A program made the position numbers and the translations under genes. Source: Acetobacteraceae bacterium (lineage in GTDB: Bacteria; Pseudomonadota; Alphaproteobacteria; Acetobacterales; Acetobacteraceae). Taken from it: a stretch of DNA of 58,499 nt. Positions 8,139 to 18,100 of this stretch are shown here, in pieces. Under the pieces are notes generated by a model. The model saw only the letters and a program-made list of their open reading frames with translations. It did not search any database and had not been told where the DNA came from. The stretch is taken from assembly GCA_027482245.1 (NCBI GenBank), contig JAIXWG010000068.1:1-58499 (forward strand), written 5' to 3'. The number at the start of each line of letters is the position of its first letter. The stretch's first letter is position 1.

Positions 8139-9356
8139 ATGCTGAGCGAAGCCCTGACCCTGCCCGACCGGGATGCGACGACGGAGCCCACCCTCTCCCC
8201 CGTCACGCGCCGCCTGCTGCTGGCCGGTGCGACCGCCGCCCTGGTGCTGACGCCCGCCTGCGGCGCGGCGACGAGCGGCGGGGAGGAGGCGACCGGGCCC
8301 GACGACCCCGCCGCGCAGTACCGCGCCTTCCGCGACCGCTACGTGATGAGCGACGGGCGCGTCGTGGATACGGGCAACCAGGGCATCTCCCACAGCGAGG
8401 GCCAGGGCTACGCCATGCTGTTCGCGGAGGCCTTCGACGACCGCCCGACCTTCGACCGCGTCTACCAGTGGGCTCGGCGGACCCTTCGGCGGCCGGACGG
8501 GCTGCATGCCTGGCGCTTCCGCCCCGACCAGCGCGTGAAGGTGGATGACCCCAACAACGCCACCGATGGCGACCTCTACATCGCCTGGGCGCTGCTGCGC
8601 GCGGCGGACCGGTGGCGGGACGCCGAATACCGGCGCGACGGCATCGCGATCGGCCAGGCCGTGCTGTCCCGCCTGGTGGTGGAGGTGAATGGCCGGATGG
8701 TGCTGCTGCCGGCGATGCAGGGCTTCAACCACAATGACCGCGTCGTGGTGAACCCGTCCTACTACGCCTTCCCCGCCCTGTTCGCGCTGAGCCGCGCCGT
8801 GCCCGACCGGGCCTGGCAGCGGGTGATGGGCGATGGCGTGCAGATGCTGCGCGGCATGCGCTTCGGCCGCTGGGGGCTGCCGGCGGATTGGGTGGAGATC
8901 GCCCGCGGCAATGGCAGCCAGGCTCGCCCGGCGGCGGGGTGGCCGACGCGCTTCAGCTATGACGCGGTGCGCGTGCCGCTCCACATGGCCTGGGCGGGCA
9001 TGACCGACGAACCCGCCGTGCGGGCCTCCAACAATTTCTGGAACGACCCCGGCTTCTCCGTCCGCCCGGCCTGGACGGACCTCCGCACCGGGCAGGTCGC
9101 GCCCTATTCCGCGCCGGCCGGCATCAATGCGGTGGCGGAGGTGACGACGGCCACGGGCTGGCACCGCGGGATTTCCAAGCAGCTGCCAAGCGTGGCGCGG
9201 AGCCCGGACTACTACTCCGCGGCGCTGGCCATCCTGTCCCGCATCGCGCTGCGGGAGAATCCGCGCAACCTGATGGCCGGCGGCCCGCCGCCGCCGGCGC
9301 CGCCACCCCGCAACACCATGGCGGGCGGCATCCGCCGGCTGTGGAACGGGGCGTGA
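8139..9356 (+). CDS. Glycoside hydrolase family 8 protein (endoglucanase, BcsZ-like)
   Basis: This 405-residue GH8 enzyme probably cleaves beta-1,4-glucan. The catalytic Glu87 is in HSEGQGYAMLFA and the conserved acidic segment is DDPNNATDGDLYIAWALL (about 136-153); NPSYYAFPAL further on is also family-typical. The N-terminus carries TRRLLLAG followed by a hydrophobic stretch ending LTPAC, so it is exported, possibly by Tat or as a lipoprotein, although the lipobox is imperfect. No bcsA or bcsB is nearby. Instead it follows two regulator-like genes on the same strand with 55-75 bp gaps, suggesting co-transcription. A Pro-rich segment lies near the C-terminus (GGPPPPAPPPRN). Confidence 0.88.
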   Translation: MLSEALTLPDRDATTEPTLSPVTRRLLLAGATAALVLTPACGAATSGGEEATGPDDPAAQYRAFRDRYVMSDGRVVDTGNQGISHSEGQGYAMLFAEAFDDRPTFDRVYQWARRTLRRPDGLHAWRFRPDQRVKVDDPNNATDGDLYIAWALLRAADRWRDAEYRRDGIAIGQAVLSRLVVEVNGRMVLLPAMQGFNHNDRVVVNPSYYAFPALFALSRAVPDRAWQRVMGDGVQMLRGMRFGRWGLPADWVEIARGNGSQARPAAGWPTRFSYDAVRVPLHMAWAGMTDEPAVRASNNFWNDPGFSVRPAWTDLRTGQVAPYSAPAGINAVAEVTTATGWHRGISKQLPSVARSPDYYSAALAILSRIALRENPRNLMAGGPPPPAPPPRNTMAGGIRRLWNGA

Positions 9357-9394
9357 GCCCGGGGCGGCCCCGGGCGCCGGCGGCGGCGCCCGGG
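9357..9394. terminator. Overlapping GC hairpins between convergent genes
   Basis: Two mutually exclusive perfect stems are possible: 9357-9364 with 9368-9375 (8 bp, 3-nt loop), and 9369-9378 with 9385-9394 (10 bp, 6-nt loop). They occupy nearly the whole gap between the convergent GH8 and dehydratase genes, so they are probably a bidirectional terminator. No T-run follows. Confidence 0.55.
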
Positions 9395-9404
9395 CATGGC
9401 AGGA

Positions 9405-11135
9405 TCAGTAGATGTCGGGCTCCGGCGTCGGCGCCCCGGCTTCGAGGAATCGCAGGTCGCAACCCTCATCCGCCTGAGTGACCTGGTCCAGGTACATGGA
9501 CGTCCAGCCGCGTTCGTAGCGGCGGACGGGCGGCGTCCAGGCGGCCCGGCGGCGTTCCATCTCCGCCTCATCCACCAGCAGGTCGAGCTTGCGGTTCGGC
9601 ACGTCGAGGCGGATCAGATCGCCATCGCGCACCAGCGCCAGCGGCCCGCCGACATGGCTTTCCGGCGCGACGTGCAGCACGCAGGTGCCGTAGCTGGTAC
9701 CGGACATCCGGGCATCGGACAGGCGCACCATGTCCCGCACCCCCTGCTTCAGCAGCTTCTGCGGGATCGGCATCATCCCCCATTCCGGCATGCCCGGCCC
9801 GCCCTGCGGGCCCGAGGAGCGCAGCACCAGCACGCTGTCCGCCGTGACATCGAGGTCCGGGTCATCCAGCCGCTTCTTGAGATCCGCGTAGTTGTCGAAG
9901 ACGACGGCGGGGCCGGTATGCGTCAGCAGCCGCGGATCGGCGGCGCTCGTCTTGATGACCGCCCCCTTCGGCGCCAGCGTTCCCTTCACCACCGCAAGCC
10001 CGCCTTCCGCCTGGATCGGCCGGTCGAGCGGGCGGATGACCTCGTCGTTGAAGACCTCGGCATCCGCGATGTCGTCGCCCATGGTGCGGCCGGAGACGGT
10101 CTTCGCCGTCAGGTCCAGGTGCGGCGACAGGCGCTTCAGGAAGGCGCGGCTGCCGCCGGCGTAGAAGAAGTCCTCCATCAGCGCCTCACCGGCGTTGGGG
10201 CGGAGGTTGGCGATCAGCGGCACGCGGCGGCTGATCGTGTCGAAGCGCTCCAGGTCCAGCTCCAGCCCCGCGCGGCGGGCCATGGCGATGATGTGGATGA
10301 TGGCGTTGGTGGAACCGCCGAAGGCCATGGTGGCGGCCACCGCATTGTCCACGCTGCCCTGCGTCAGCATCGCGGCCGGCGTCAGGTCCTCCCACACCAT
10401 GTCGACGATCCGGCGACCGGAATCGGTGGCCATGCGCGGGTGGTTGGCGTCGGGCGCGGGGATGGAGGAGGCGCCGGGCAGCGTCAGGCCCATCGCCTCG
10501 CAGGCCAGCATCATGGTGGCGGCGGTGCCGGCCGTCATGCAGGTGCCGAAGGACCGGGCGATGCCCGTCTCCATGTCCTTCCACTGGGCTTCGGTGATGT
10601 TCCCGGCGCGGAGTTCGGCATTGTACTTCCAGACGTCGGAGCCGGAGCCGAGCGTCTTGCCGCGCCAGTTGCCGCGCAGCATCGGGCCGGCGGGGACGAA
10701 GATGAAGGGCAGGCCCATGGATAGTGCGCCCATCACCAGGCCCGGCGGCGTCTTGTCGCAGCCGCCCAGCAGCACGAGCCCGTCGCAGGGCTGGCTGCGC
10801 GCCAGCTCCTCCGTCTCCATCGCCAGCATGTTCCGGTAGAGCATGCTGGTGGGCTTCATGTACTGCTCGGTCACCGGATGCGCCGGCAGTTCCACCGGGA
10901 AGCCGCCGGCTTGCCAGACGCCGCGCTTCACCTCCTCCGCCCGCGTGCGGAAGTGGAAGTGGCAGGGGCTGAGTTCGGACCAGGTGTTGATGATGCCGAT
11001 CACCGGCTTGCCGCGGAAATCAGCCTCCGAGAAGCCCATCTGCAGCATGCGCGACCGGTGGCCGAAGGCGCGGAGGTCATCCACCCCGTACCAGCGATGG
11101 CTGCGAAGTTCCTCCGGCCGCTTGCGAGTGCCCAT
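9405..11135 (-). CDS. IlvD/Edd-family dehydratase, probably sugar-acid (L-arabinonate/D-xylonate type)
   Basis: This 576-residue protein belongs to the dihydroxy-acid/phosphogluconate dehydratase family, whose members use an Fe-S cluster to remove water from 2,3-dihydroxy acids. Candidate cluster cysteines are in ELSPCHFHFR, LLGGCDKTPPG and SFGTCMTAGTAATM. The start RPEELRSHRWYGVDDLRAFG and the end RRAAWTPPVRRYERGWTSMY resemble characterised L-arabinonate/D-xylonate dehydratases more than IlvD. The substrate therefore remains inferred, and no pentose-catabolism neighbours are present to settle it. The ATG at 11135 lies 13 nt after a GGGGGGA Shine-Dalgarno. The gene stands alone, divergent from the GT4 gene. 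Confidence 0.85.
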   Translation of the reverse strand: MGTRKRPEELRSHRWYGVDDLRAFGHRSRMLQMGFSEADFRGKPVIGIINTWSELSPCHFHFRTRAEEVKRGVWQAGGFPVELPAHPVTEQYMKPTSMLYRNMLAMETEELARSQPCDGLVLLGGCDKTPPGLVMGALSMGLPFIFVPAGPMLRGNWRGKTLGSGSDVWKYNAELRAGNITEAQWKDMETGIARSFGTCMTAGTAATMMLACEAMGLTLPGASSIPAPDANHPRMATDSGRRIVDMVWEDLTPAAMLTQGSVDNAVAATMAFGGSTNAIIHIIAMARRAGLELDLERFDTISRRVPLIANLRPNAGEALMEDFFYAGGSRAFLKRLSPHLDLTAKTVSGRTMGDDIADAEVFNDEVIRPLDRPIQAEGGLAVVKGTLAPKGAVIKTSAADPRLLTHTGPAVVFDNYADLKKRLDDPDLDVTADSVLVLRSSGPQGGPGMPEWGMMPIPQKLLKQGVRDMVRLSDARMSGTSYGTCVLHVAPESHVGGPLALVRDGDLIRLDVPNRKLDLLVDEAEMERRRAAWTPPVRRYERGWTSMYLDQVTQADEGCDLRFLEAGAPTPEPDIY

Positions 11136-11296
11136 GATGCTGCGGATCCCCCCTTGGTCGAGCGGCGCGCAGCCTGCCATCCGGGGCCCGGCCCGACCAG
11201 CCCGTCAGGCCCCGGCGGGGTTGCTTCCGGCGGGGTCCGGCGCTTGACCGGGGCAGGATGGTCGCCCACCGTTCCGCCACCGACGCCGGAGACATG

Positions 11297-12580
11297 ATGG
11301 CCGCGCTACCCCAGAAACGCCCGCTCCGGGTGATGTTCATCCACCAGAATTTCCCGGGGCAGTACGCCTACCTCGCCCCCGCCATGGCGAAGCGGGAGGG
11401 GGTGCAGGTGTGGTGCGTGGGGGAGAAGCCGGGCTACGAGGCGCCCGGCATCACCTACGTCGCCTATGGCCCGCCCAAGGGCGCGGGCGAGCAGACGCAC
11501 CGCTACCTCCGCCCCTTCGAGGGATCGCTCCGCCGCGGGCAGCACCTGGCCAATGCGCTGGTGAAGCTGCGGGACCAGGGCGTGCGACCGGACCTCATCG
11601 TCTGCCATCCCGGCTGGGGTGAGGGCCTGTTCCTGAAGGACGTCTTCCCCGCCGCCCGGACGCTCTTCTACTGGGAATTCTTCTACAACGCGCAGGGCCA
11701 GGACCTTGGCTTCGATCCCGCCCAGCCCGTGACGCTGGACGATGCGGCGCGGGTGCGGGTGCTGAACTCGGCGCAGCTCGTCTCCCTCCAGGCCGCGGAC
11801 TGGGGCGTCTCCCCCACCCGCTGGCAATGGAGCCGCTACCCCGCCTGGGCGCGGCGGCGGATCACGGTGCTGCATGAGGGCGTGGACACCGACCGCTGCG
11901 CGCCCCGCGCCGGCGCCGTCTTCCGCACGCCGGAGGGGCGGGAATTCCGCCGCGGCGATCCCGTCATCTCCTACGTCGCCCGCAACCTGGAGCCCTATCG
12001 CGGCTTCCCGACCTTCATGCGCGCCCTGCCCCGCATCCAGCGGGAACGGCCCGACCTGCACACGGTGATCGTCGGCGGGAACGAGGTGTCCTACGGCAAG
12101 AAGCCGGCGGGGGCGGAGAGCTGGAAGGAGCGGATGATGGAGGAGGTGGGGCCCTCGCTCGACCTCACCCGCATCCACTTCACCGGCCGCGTGCCGCATG
12201 ACGCGCTGCACGACCTGTTCCGCGTCACGCGGGCGCATGTCTACCTGACCTACCCCTTCGTCCTGTCCTGGTCGATGCTGGAAGCCATGGCCTGCGGCGC
12301 CCTGGTGATCGGCAGCGACACGCCCCCGGTGAGCGAGGCGATCCGCCACGGCCATAACGGCCTGCTGGTGCCCTTCTTCGACCCGGACGCGGTGGCGCGC
12401 ACCGTCGTCGCCGCCGTCGCCGACCCCGACGCCCATGCCCCCCTGGCCGCGGCCGGCCGGCGAAGCGTGATCGAGCGCTATGACCTGGCGACCATCTGCC
12501 TGCCCCGTCAGATCGAGCTGCTGGAGACGATCGCGGCCGGCGGGGAGCCGGCGCCGGAGCCCGACGCCGGGCGCTGGTGA
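11297..12580 (+). CDS. Glycosyltransferase family 4 protein
   Basis: This GT-B fold glycosyltransferase has about 427 residues. The N-terminal Rossmann half starts with LRVMFIHQNFPGQY. The C-terminal nucleotide-sugar half contains SYVARNLEPYRGFPTFMRA and the Glu-rich donor loop SMLEAMACGALVIGSD...SEAI, typical of GT4 retaining enzymes. It probably adds a sugar to a surface polysaccharide or lipid-linked glycan at the inner face of the membrane. Tandem ATGs at 11294 and 11297 follow GGAG; the second has better spacing, and a further ATG at 11258 is possible. It heads the rightward glycan locus, 168 bp before rfbC. Confidence 0.88.
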   Translation: MAALPQKRPLRVMFIHQNFPGQYAYLAPAMAKREGVQVWCVGEKPGYEAPGITYVAYGPPKGAGEQTHRYLRPFEGSLRRGQHLANALVKLRDQGVRPDLIVCHPGWGEGLFLKDVFPAARTLFYWEFFYNAQGQDLGFDPAQPVTLDDAARVRVLNSAQLVSLQAADWGVSPTRWQWSRYPAWARRRITVLHEGVDTDRCAPRAGAVFRTPEGREFRRGDPVISYVARNLEPYRGFPTFMRALPRIQRERPDLHTVIVGGNEVSYGKKPAGAESWKERMMEEVGPSLDLTRIHFTGRVPHDALHDLFRVTRAHVYLTYPFVLSWSMLEAMACGALVIGSDTPPVSEAIRHGHNGLLVPFFDPDAVARTVVAAVADPDAHAPLAAAGRRSVIERYDLATICLPRQIELLETIAAGGEPAPEPDAGRW

Positions 12581-12748
12581 CGGCGCCACCCATTCCGCTT
12601 ACGGTCCCGAAAGATTTTCCCGTCATGCCGGCCCGTCATGCCGGCACAGCCCGGCCGAAGGCCTGCGGCCTTTCGCGGGGCACTACCTTGGATTATGCAG
12701 GGGCCTGATATTTCAGCCCCAAGGGGACGAAGGCGGGATGACGGCGCG
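12581..12748. other. Intergenic segment with tandem 13-mer and two hairpins before rfbC
   Basis: CCCGTCATGCCGG occurs twice in perfect tandem (12619-12631, 12632-12644). A perfect 6-bp hairpin (12658-12672, AAGGCC/GGCCTT) may end the GT4 transcript. A second hairpin (12700-12720, GGGGC/GCCCC with CTGA/TCAG inside, one bulge) sits about 30 nt before the rfbC start and would be in its leader. Confidence 0.45.
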
Positions 12749-13360
12749 ATGACGGCGATGCTGGATGGGTTGAGCGCGCCGCTCGCGGAACTCCGCTGCG
12801 CCGGCAATGTGGAGGCACAGGGCTTCGGCATCGCCGGGCCGCTCCTGATCTCCGTCCGCCGGTTCGAGGATTCGCGCGGCATCTTCATCGAGACCTACAA
12901 CCGCCGGGATTTCGCCGCGGTCGGGATCGCCGAGGAGTTCGTGCAGGACAACCAGTCCCTCTCGGTCCATGCCGGCACGGTGCGCGGGCTGCATTTCCAG
13001 GTCCCGCCGGCGCCGCAGGCCAAGCTGGTGCGGGTGCTGCGGGGGCGCATCATGGACATCGCGGTCGATCTGCGCGCGGGCTCCCCCACCTTCGGCCGGC
13101 ACGTGGCGGCCGAGCTGTCGGCGGAGAACGGGCTGATGTTCTACATCCCGGTCGGCTTCGCCCATGGCTTCGCAACGCAGGAAGCGAATACGGAGGTCGC
13201 CTACAAGGTCTCCGCCCTCTACGCGCCGGGCTGCGACAAGGGCATCGCCTGGAACGACCCGGCGCTCGGCATCGACTGGGGCATCGATCCCGGGGAGGCC
13301 CGGCTGTCCGACAAGGACCGCGTGCTGCCCCGCCTCGCCGAACTCGGGCGCTGCTTCTGA
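12749..13360 (+). CDS. rfbC: dTDP-4-dehydrorhamnose 3,5-epimerase
   Basis: This 203-residue cupin enzyme converts dTDP-4-keto-6-deoxyglucose to dTDP-4-keto-L-rhamnose. Diagnostic segments are PLLISVRRFEDSRGIFIETYN, FVQDNQSLS, the catalytic-His block VRGLHFQ and YIPVGFAHGF. The start is uncertain: ATG at 12749 has AAGGCGGG rather far upstream, and ATG at 12758 is an alternative. It is the first gene of a tightly overlapping rfbC-rfbD-rfbA-WbsX operon, sharing one base with rfbD (TGATG). Confidence 0.92.
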   Translation: MTAMLDGLSAPLAELRCAGNVEAQGFGIAGPLLISVRRFEDSRGIFIETYNRRDFAAVGIAEEFVQDNQSLSVHAGTVRGLHFQVPPAPQAKLVRVLRGRIMDIAVDLRAGSPTFGRHVAAELSAENGLMFYIPVGFAHGFATQEANTEVAYKVSALYAPGCDKGIAWNDPALGIDWGIDPGEARLSDKDRVLPRLAELGRCF

Positions 13361-14268
13361 TGCGCCTTCTGGTCGCGGGGCGGGAAGGCCAGGTGGCGCG
13401 GGCGCTGGCCGCGCGCTTCGCCGGCCATGCGGTCACGGCGCTGGAGCCGCCCGAACTCGACCTCACCGACCCTGCCTCCATCGCCGCGGCCCTGGCGCAG
13501 GCGGCGCCCGACCTCGTCGTCAATGCCGCCGCCTATACCGCCGTGGACCGCGCGGAGGATGATTCGGCGCTGGCCTTCGCCGTGAACCGCGACGGCGCCG
13601 CCAACCTGGCCGCCGCGGCGGCCGGGCGCGGGCTGCCCTTCATCCACTTCTCCACCGACTACGTCTTCGATGGCCGCAAGGGCACGCCCTATACGGAGGA
13701 TGACGTCCCCTCCCCCCTCGGCGTCTATGGCCGCAGCAAGGAGGAAGGGGAGCGCGCGGTGATGGCGGCCAATCCGCGCAGCGCCATCCTCCGCACCGCC
13801 TGGGTCTGCAGCCCGACCGGCGGCAACTTCGTGAAGACCATGCTGCGCCTGGCGGCGGAGCGGGACGAGCTGCGCGTGGTGGCCGACCAGCACGGCGCGC
13901 CGACCTTCGCCGCCGACCTCGCGGATGCCGTCTTCACCATGGCGCCGCGTCTGCTGGCAGCGGCGGCGGGGGACGAGGCCTTCGGCCTGTTCCACCTGTC
14001 CGGCGCCCCCCACACGACCTGGCACGGCTTTGCCACCGAGATCCTGGCGCAGGCGGCGATGCGCGGCCATCGCCGGCCGCCCGTGACACCGATCGCCACC
14101 AGCGACTACCCCACGCGCGCGACCCGTCCGGCGGATGGGCGGCTCGACTGCACGAGGATCGGGCGGGTGCATGGCATCGCGCCCGCGGATTGGCGCGCCT
14201 CGCTCGCGCGCTGCCTGGATGAATTGATGGGCCCGCCAAGCGCGGGATTGAAGGAAGGCGCGCCATGA
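13360..14268 (+). CDS. rfbD: dTDP-4-dehydrorhamnose reductase
   Basis: This 302-residue short-chain dehydrogenase-type reductase makes dTDP-L-rhamnose with NAD(P)H. The dinucleotide motif is GREGQVARAL near the N-terminus, followed by VVNAAAYTAVDRAE, FSTDYVFDG and the catalytic YGRSK (YxxxK). TAWVCSPTGGNFVKTM and DQHGAPTFAADLA are family-typical. It overlaps rfbC by one base and rfbA by four (ATGA), so the three are probably translationally coupled. Confidence 0.94.
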   Translation: MRLLVAGREGQVARALAARFAGHAVTALEPPELDLTDPASIAAALAQAAPDLVVNAAAYTAVDRAEDDSALAFAVNRDGAANLAAAAAGRGLPFIHFSTDYVFDGRKGTPYTEDDVPSPLGVYGRSKEEGERAVMAANPRSAILRTAWVCSPTGGNFVKTMLRLAAERDELRVVADQHGAPTFAADLADAVFTMAPRLLAAAAGDEAFGLFHLSGAPHTTWHGFATEILAQAAMRGHRRPPVTPIATSDYPTRATRPADGRLDCTRIGRVHGIAPADWRASLARCLDELMGPPSAGLKEGAP

Positions 14269-15149
14269 AGGGCATCGTCCTGGCCGGAGGATCCGGCACG
14301 CGGCTGCACCCCGCGACATTGGCGGTCTCCAAGCAGCTGCTGCCCGTCTTCGACAAGCCGATGATCTACTATCCGCTGTCGGTCCTGATGCTGGCCGGCA
14401 TCAGGGAGATCATGATCATCTCCACGCCCCACGACATGCCGCTGTTCCAGCGGCTGCTGGGCGACGGCGCGCGCTGGGGGCTGCGCTTCGACTACACGGT
14501 TCAGGAGAAGCCGGACGGCATCGCCCGTGCGCTGACGCTGTCGGAGGATTTCCTCGCGGGCGCGCCCAGCACCCTCGTCCTGGGCGACAATTTGTTCCAC
14601 GGGCATGACCTGGAGACACGGCTGAAGGAAGCGCGGGAGGCCGCGAGCCAGGGCGCGGGCGCCGGCGTCTTCGCCTATCGCGTCGCCGATCCCGAACGCT
14701 ACGGGGTTGTGGAGTTCGACAGCGAGGGCACGGCGCTGAGCCTGGAGGAGAAGCCGAAGGCGCCGAAATCCAACTGGGCGGTCACGGGCCTCTATGTCTA
14801 TGACGGGCGCGCCCCCGCCATCGCCCGCGCGCTGAAGCCTTCCGCGCGCGGGGAGCTGGAGATCACCGACCTCAACCGCGCCTATCTCGACGAGGGGTCG
14901 CTCCGCGTCACGCGGCTCGGCCGCGGCTATGCCTGGCTCGACACCGGCACGCATGACAGCCTGCTGGAAGCGGGCGAGTTCGTGCGCGCGATCGAGAAGC
15001 GGACGGGGCAGAAGGTCGCCTCGCCGGAGGAGATCGCCTGGCGCATGGGCTTCATCGATGCCGACCAGCTGCGCGCGCTCGCGAAGCCGCTGCGCAACAG
15101 CGGGTATGGCACCTACCTCGAAGGCCTGCTGGCGCGCGAGGACCAGTGA
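14265..15149 (+). CDS. rfbA: Glucose-1-phosphate thymidylyltransferase
   Basis: This 294-residue nucleotidyltransferase makes dTDP-glucose from dTTP and glucose-1-phosphate, the entry to dTDP-rhamnose. It has the signature KGIVLAGGSGTRLHPAT, then VSKQLLPVFDKPMIYYPLS, VLGDNLFHGHD and the C-terminal GRGYAWLDTGTHDSLLEA. rfbB, the 4,6-dehydratase needed between RfbA and RfbC, is not in the window. The start overlaps rfbD, and the stop overlaps the next gene. Confidence 0.95.
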   Translation: MKGIVLAGGSGTRLHPATLAVSKQLLPVFDKPMIYYPLSVLMLAGIREIMIISTPHDMPLFQRLLGDGARWGLRFDYTVQEKPDGIARALTLSEDFLAGAPSTLVLGDNLFHGHDLETRLKEAREAASQGAGAGVFAYRVADPERYGVVEFDSEGTALSLEEKPKAPKSNWAVTGLYVYDGRAPAIARALKPSARGELEITDLNRAYLDEGSLRVTRLGRGYAWLDTGTHDSLLEAGEFVRAIEKRTGQKVASPEEIAWRMGFIDADQLRALAKPLRNSGYGTYLEGLLAREDQ

Positions 15150-18100
15150 TGGACGGCGCGCCGGCTGGTGAAGGGCTGGCGCCGGACATCCAGGCGCTGG
15201 TGGATAGCGGCATCCTCGATGCCGCCTGGTATGCCGCGAACAACGTCGATGTGGCGCATGGCGGGCTCGACCCCGTCACGCATTTCCTGACGCAGGGATG
15301 GCGGGAGGGACGGCGGCCGAACTACTACCTCGACCCCGCCTGGTACCTCGCGCAGAATCCCGATGTGCGGGATGCGGGCTTCGATCCCGTGCTGCACTAC
15401 GTCATGCACGGGGATGTCGAGAACCGGCAGCCCGGCCCCTGCTTCGACACGGGCTGGTACCGCGTGCGAAACGGGCTGGATCCCGCGGAGCCGGCGCTGG
15501 CGCATTACCTGCGCAGCCGCGCCTATGGCGCCGCGCCGATCCCGGAATTCGATGCCGAATTCTACCTCTCGACCTATCGCGACGTGGCCCGCGCCGGCGC
15601 CGATGCCTTCGAGCACTATGTGACGCTGGGTTGGCAGGAGGGGCGCGAACCCTCCCCGGATTTCGAGACGCGCTACTACGTGAAGCGGCACATGGGCGGC
15701 CAGGCGGAGATGGCGCCGCTGCTGCACTGGCTGGCGCACCGGCACGAGCCGGGCGTGCATCCGCGCATGCCGCAGGAAACGCCGACCATCCCGCGCATGG
15801 TCAAGCGCAACACCCGCGCCGGCGAGGATTTCGAGGACGCGAAGCCCCTGCCGGATGGCGCCAGACCGCGCGCCAAGGTGCTGACCTACTACCTGCCGCA
15901 GTTCCACGCGATCGCGGAGAACGACGCCTGGTGGGGCAAGGGCTTCACCGAATGGACCAACCTGCCGCGCGCCCTGCCCCGCTTCGCCGGCCACTACCAG
16001 CCGCGCATCCCCCGCGACCTCGGCCCCTATGCGCTGACGGACATGAGCGTGATGCGCCGGCAGATCGAGATGGCGAAGCGCGGCGGCGTCTTCGGCTGGG
16101 TCTTCTACTGGTACTGGTTCAACGGCCATCGGCTGCTGGAAAAGCCGGTCGATGCCTTCCTGGCCGATAGCAGCCTCGACATGCCCTTCGCCCTGATGTG
16201 GGCGAACGAGAACTGGACCCGGCGCTGGGACGGCGCCGAGAACGACGTGCTGATGAGCCAGGACTACCGGCCGGAGGAGGAAGCCGCGCTGATGGCGGAA
16301 CTCGCCCGGCATTTCCGGGCCCCCCGCTACATCCGCGTGAACGGCCGCCCGCTGCTGATGATGTACCGTGCCGGGCTGATGCCGGAGCCGAAGGAGATCG
16401 TGGCGGGCTGGCGGCAGCGCTTCCGCGACGACCATGGGGAAGACCCCGTCTTCGTCATGGCGCAGAGCTTCGACGACATCGACCCGCGCGACGTCGGCTT
16501 CGACGCCGCCATCGAATTCCCGCCGCACAAGGTGACGAAGCGCGCGATGCCGATCAGCGCGGCGCTCGACTACCTCGACCCCGACTTCACCGGCACCGTC
16601 TTCAGCTATGACGACATCGCCCGCGTGTCGCTGGAGGAGCCGGAGCCCGAATTCCCGCTGATCAAATGCGCGGTGCCGGGCTGGGACAACGACCCGCGCA
16701 AGCAAGGCACCAACACCGTCATCATCCACGGATCGACGCCCGCCACCTACGAAGCCTGGCTCGGCGAACTGGTGGAGCGCGCGGCGGCGAAGCCCTTCAT
16801 GGGCGCGGAGCCCTTCGTCTGCGTCAATGCCTGGAACGAATGGTGCGAGGGCGCCTATCTGGAGCCCGACCTGCATTACGGCCACGCCTTCCTGAACGCG
16901 ACCGCGCGCGCCGTGGTGGGCCGCCCCGCGCAGGACGCGCCGGCCCTGCTGGTCGTCGCCGGCGACGCGGAGGAGCGGGAGGGCACGCGCCGCCTGATCG
17001 CTTCCCTCCACGCCATCGCGCGGCATGCCGGATTGCGGATGGAGGTGCTGCTGCTGGCGGGCGGGCCGCTGGAGCCCGATTTCGCGCGGCTCGGGCCGGT
17101 CACGGTCGCCTCCGCCACGGCGGAGTCGGCGCTGGCGAATGCCCGTGCTTCCGGCATCCGGCACGCCGTGATGGATGCCGAAGCCGCGTCCCGCCTGGCC
17201 CGCGCGGCGAAGCGCGCCGGCATCCACGCCACGCTGATGCTGGAGGAGATGCCCGCCACGCTGCGCGCGCGCGGCCTGTCCGGCACCCTGCGGGCGGTGC
17301 TCGGGCAGTTGGGCGGCTGCCTGGTGCCCGCCGCGGCGGTGCGCGATGCGCTGGCCGCGGAATGGCGCGGCGCGCCGGCGGTGGACGTGCTGGAACCCGG
17401 CCTGCCCGAGCCCCCGCGCCCCGATCCGGCCGCCGGCCGCGCGGCGAGGGAGGCGCTGGGCATCGAGCCCGACGCGCCGCTGCTGCTGGGCGCGGGGCCC
17501 GGTGACCTGCGGCACGGGATCGACCTGTTCCTGCAGCTCTTCCGGCGCCTGCGCGCCAGCCATCCGCGCCTGGCCGCCGCCTGGGTCGGGCCGCTCGATC
17601 CCGCCATCCGGACCTGGATGGGCAGCGAGATCACGACCGCGGCGCGGGAGGGTTTCCACCTGGTAGAGCACCTGGCGCATCCCGGCGCCCTGCTCTCCGC
17701 CGCCGACCTGCTGGCGCTGACGGCGCGGGAGGCCGCCTTCCCAGTGCTGGCGCAGGAAGCCGCCAGCGCCGGCCTGCCGATCCTGGCCTTCGAGGAAGCC
17801 GGCGGCGCCGGCTCCCTGGCGCTGGAGTTCGGGGGCGCCGCCGTGCCGCTCGGCGATGGGGAGGCGATGGCCCAGGCCGCCGCGCGGCTGCTGAACCAGC
17901 CGGCGACGCTAGCCGCGCGGGACGCGAGTCACCTGGCGGCCCGGGCCCGCTTCGACGAGGCACGCCAGGCGCGCGCGCTGCTGGCCAGGCTGATGCCGGG
18001 CCTGCCGGCGGTGGCGGTGGCGATGTCCGGGGATGGCAGGGGCCGCATGCTCGCCAGCCGGCTGGACGCGGTCTTCCGCCAGGACCAGCCGGTGGCCGAG

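Noticed and set aside
12619..12644. Two tandem 13-mers as a CRISPR or tandem-repeat array
   Set aside because: There are only two units, no spacers and no cas genes.
15113..17680. 855-codon open frame on the minus strand
   Set aside because: It is a shadow of the WbsX gene with no recognisable motif.
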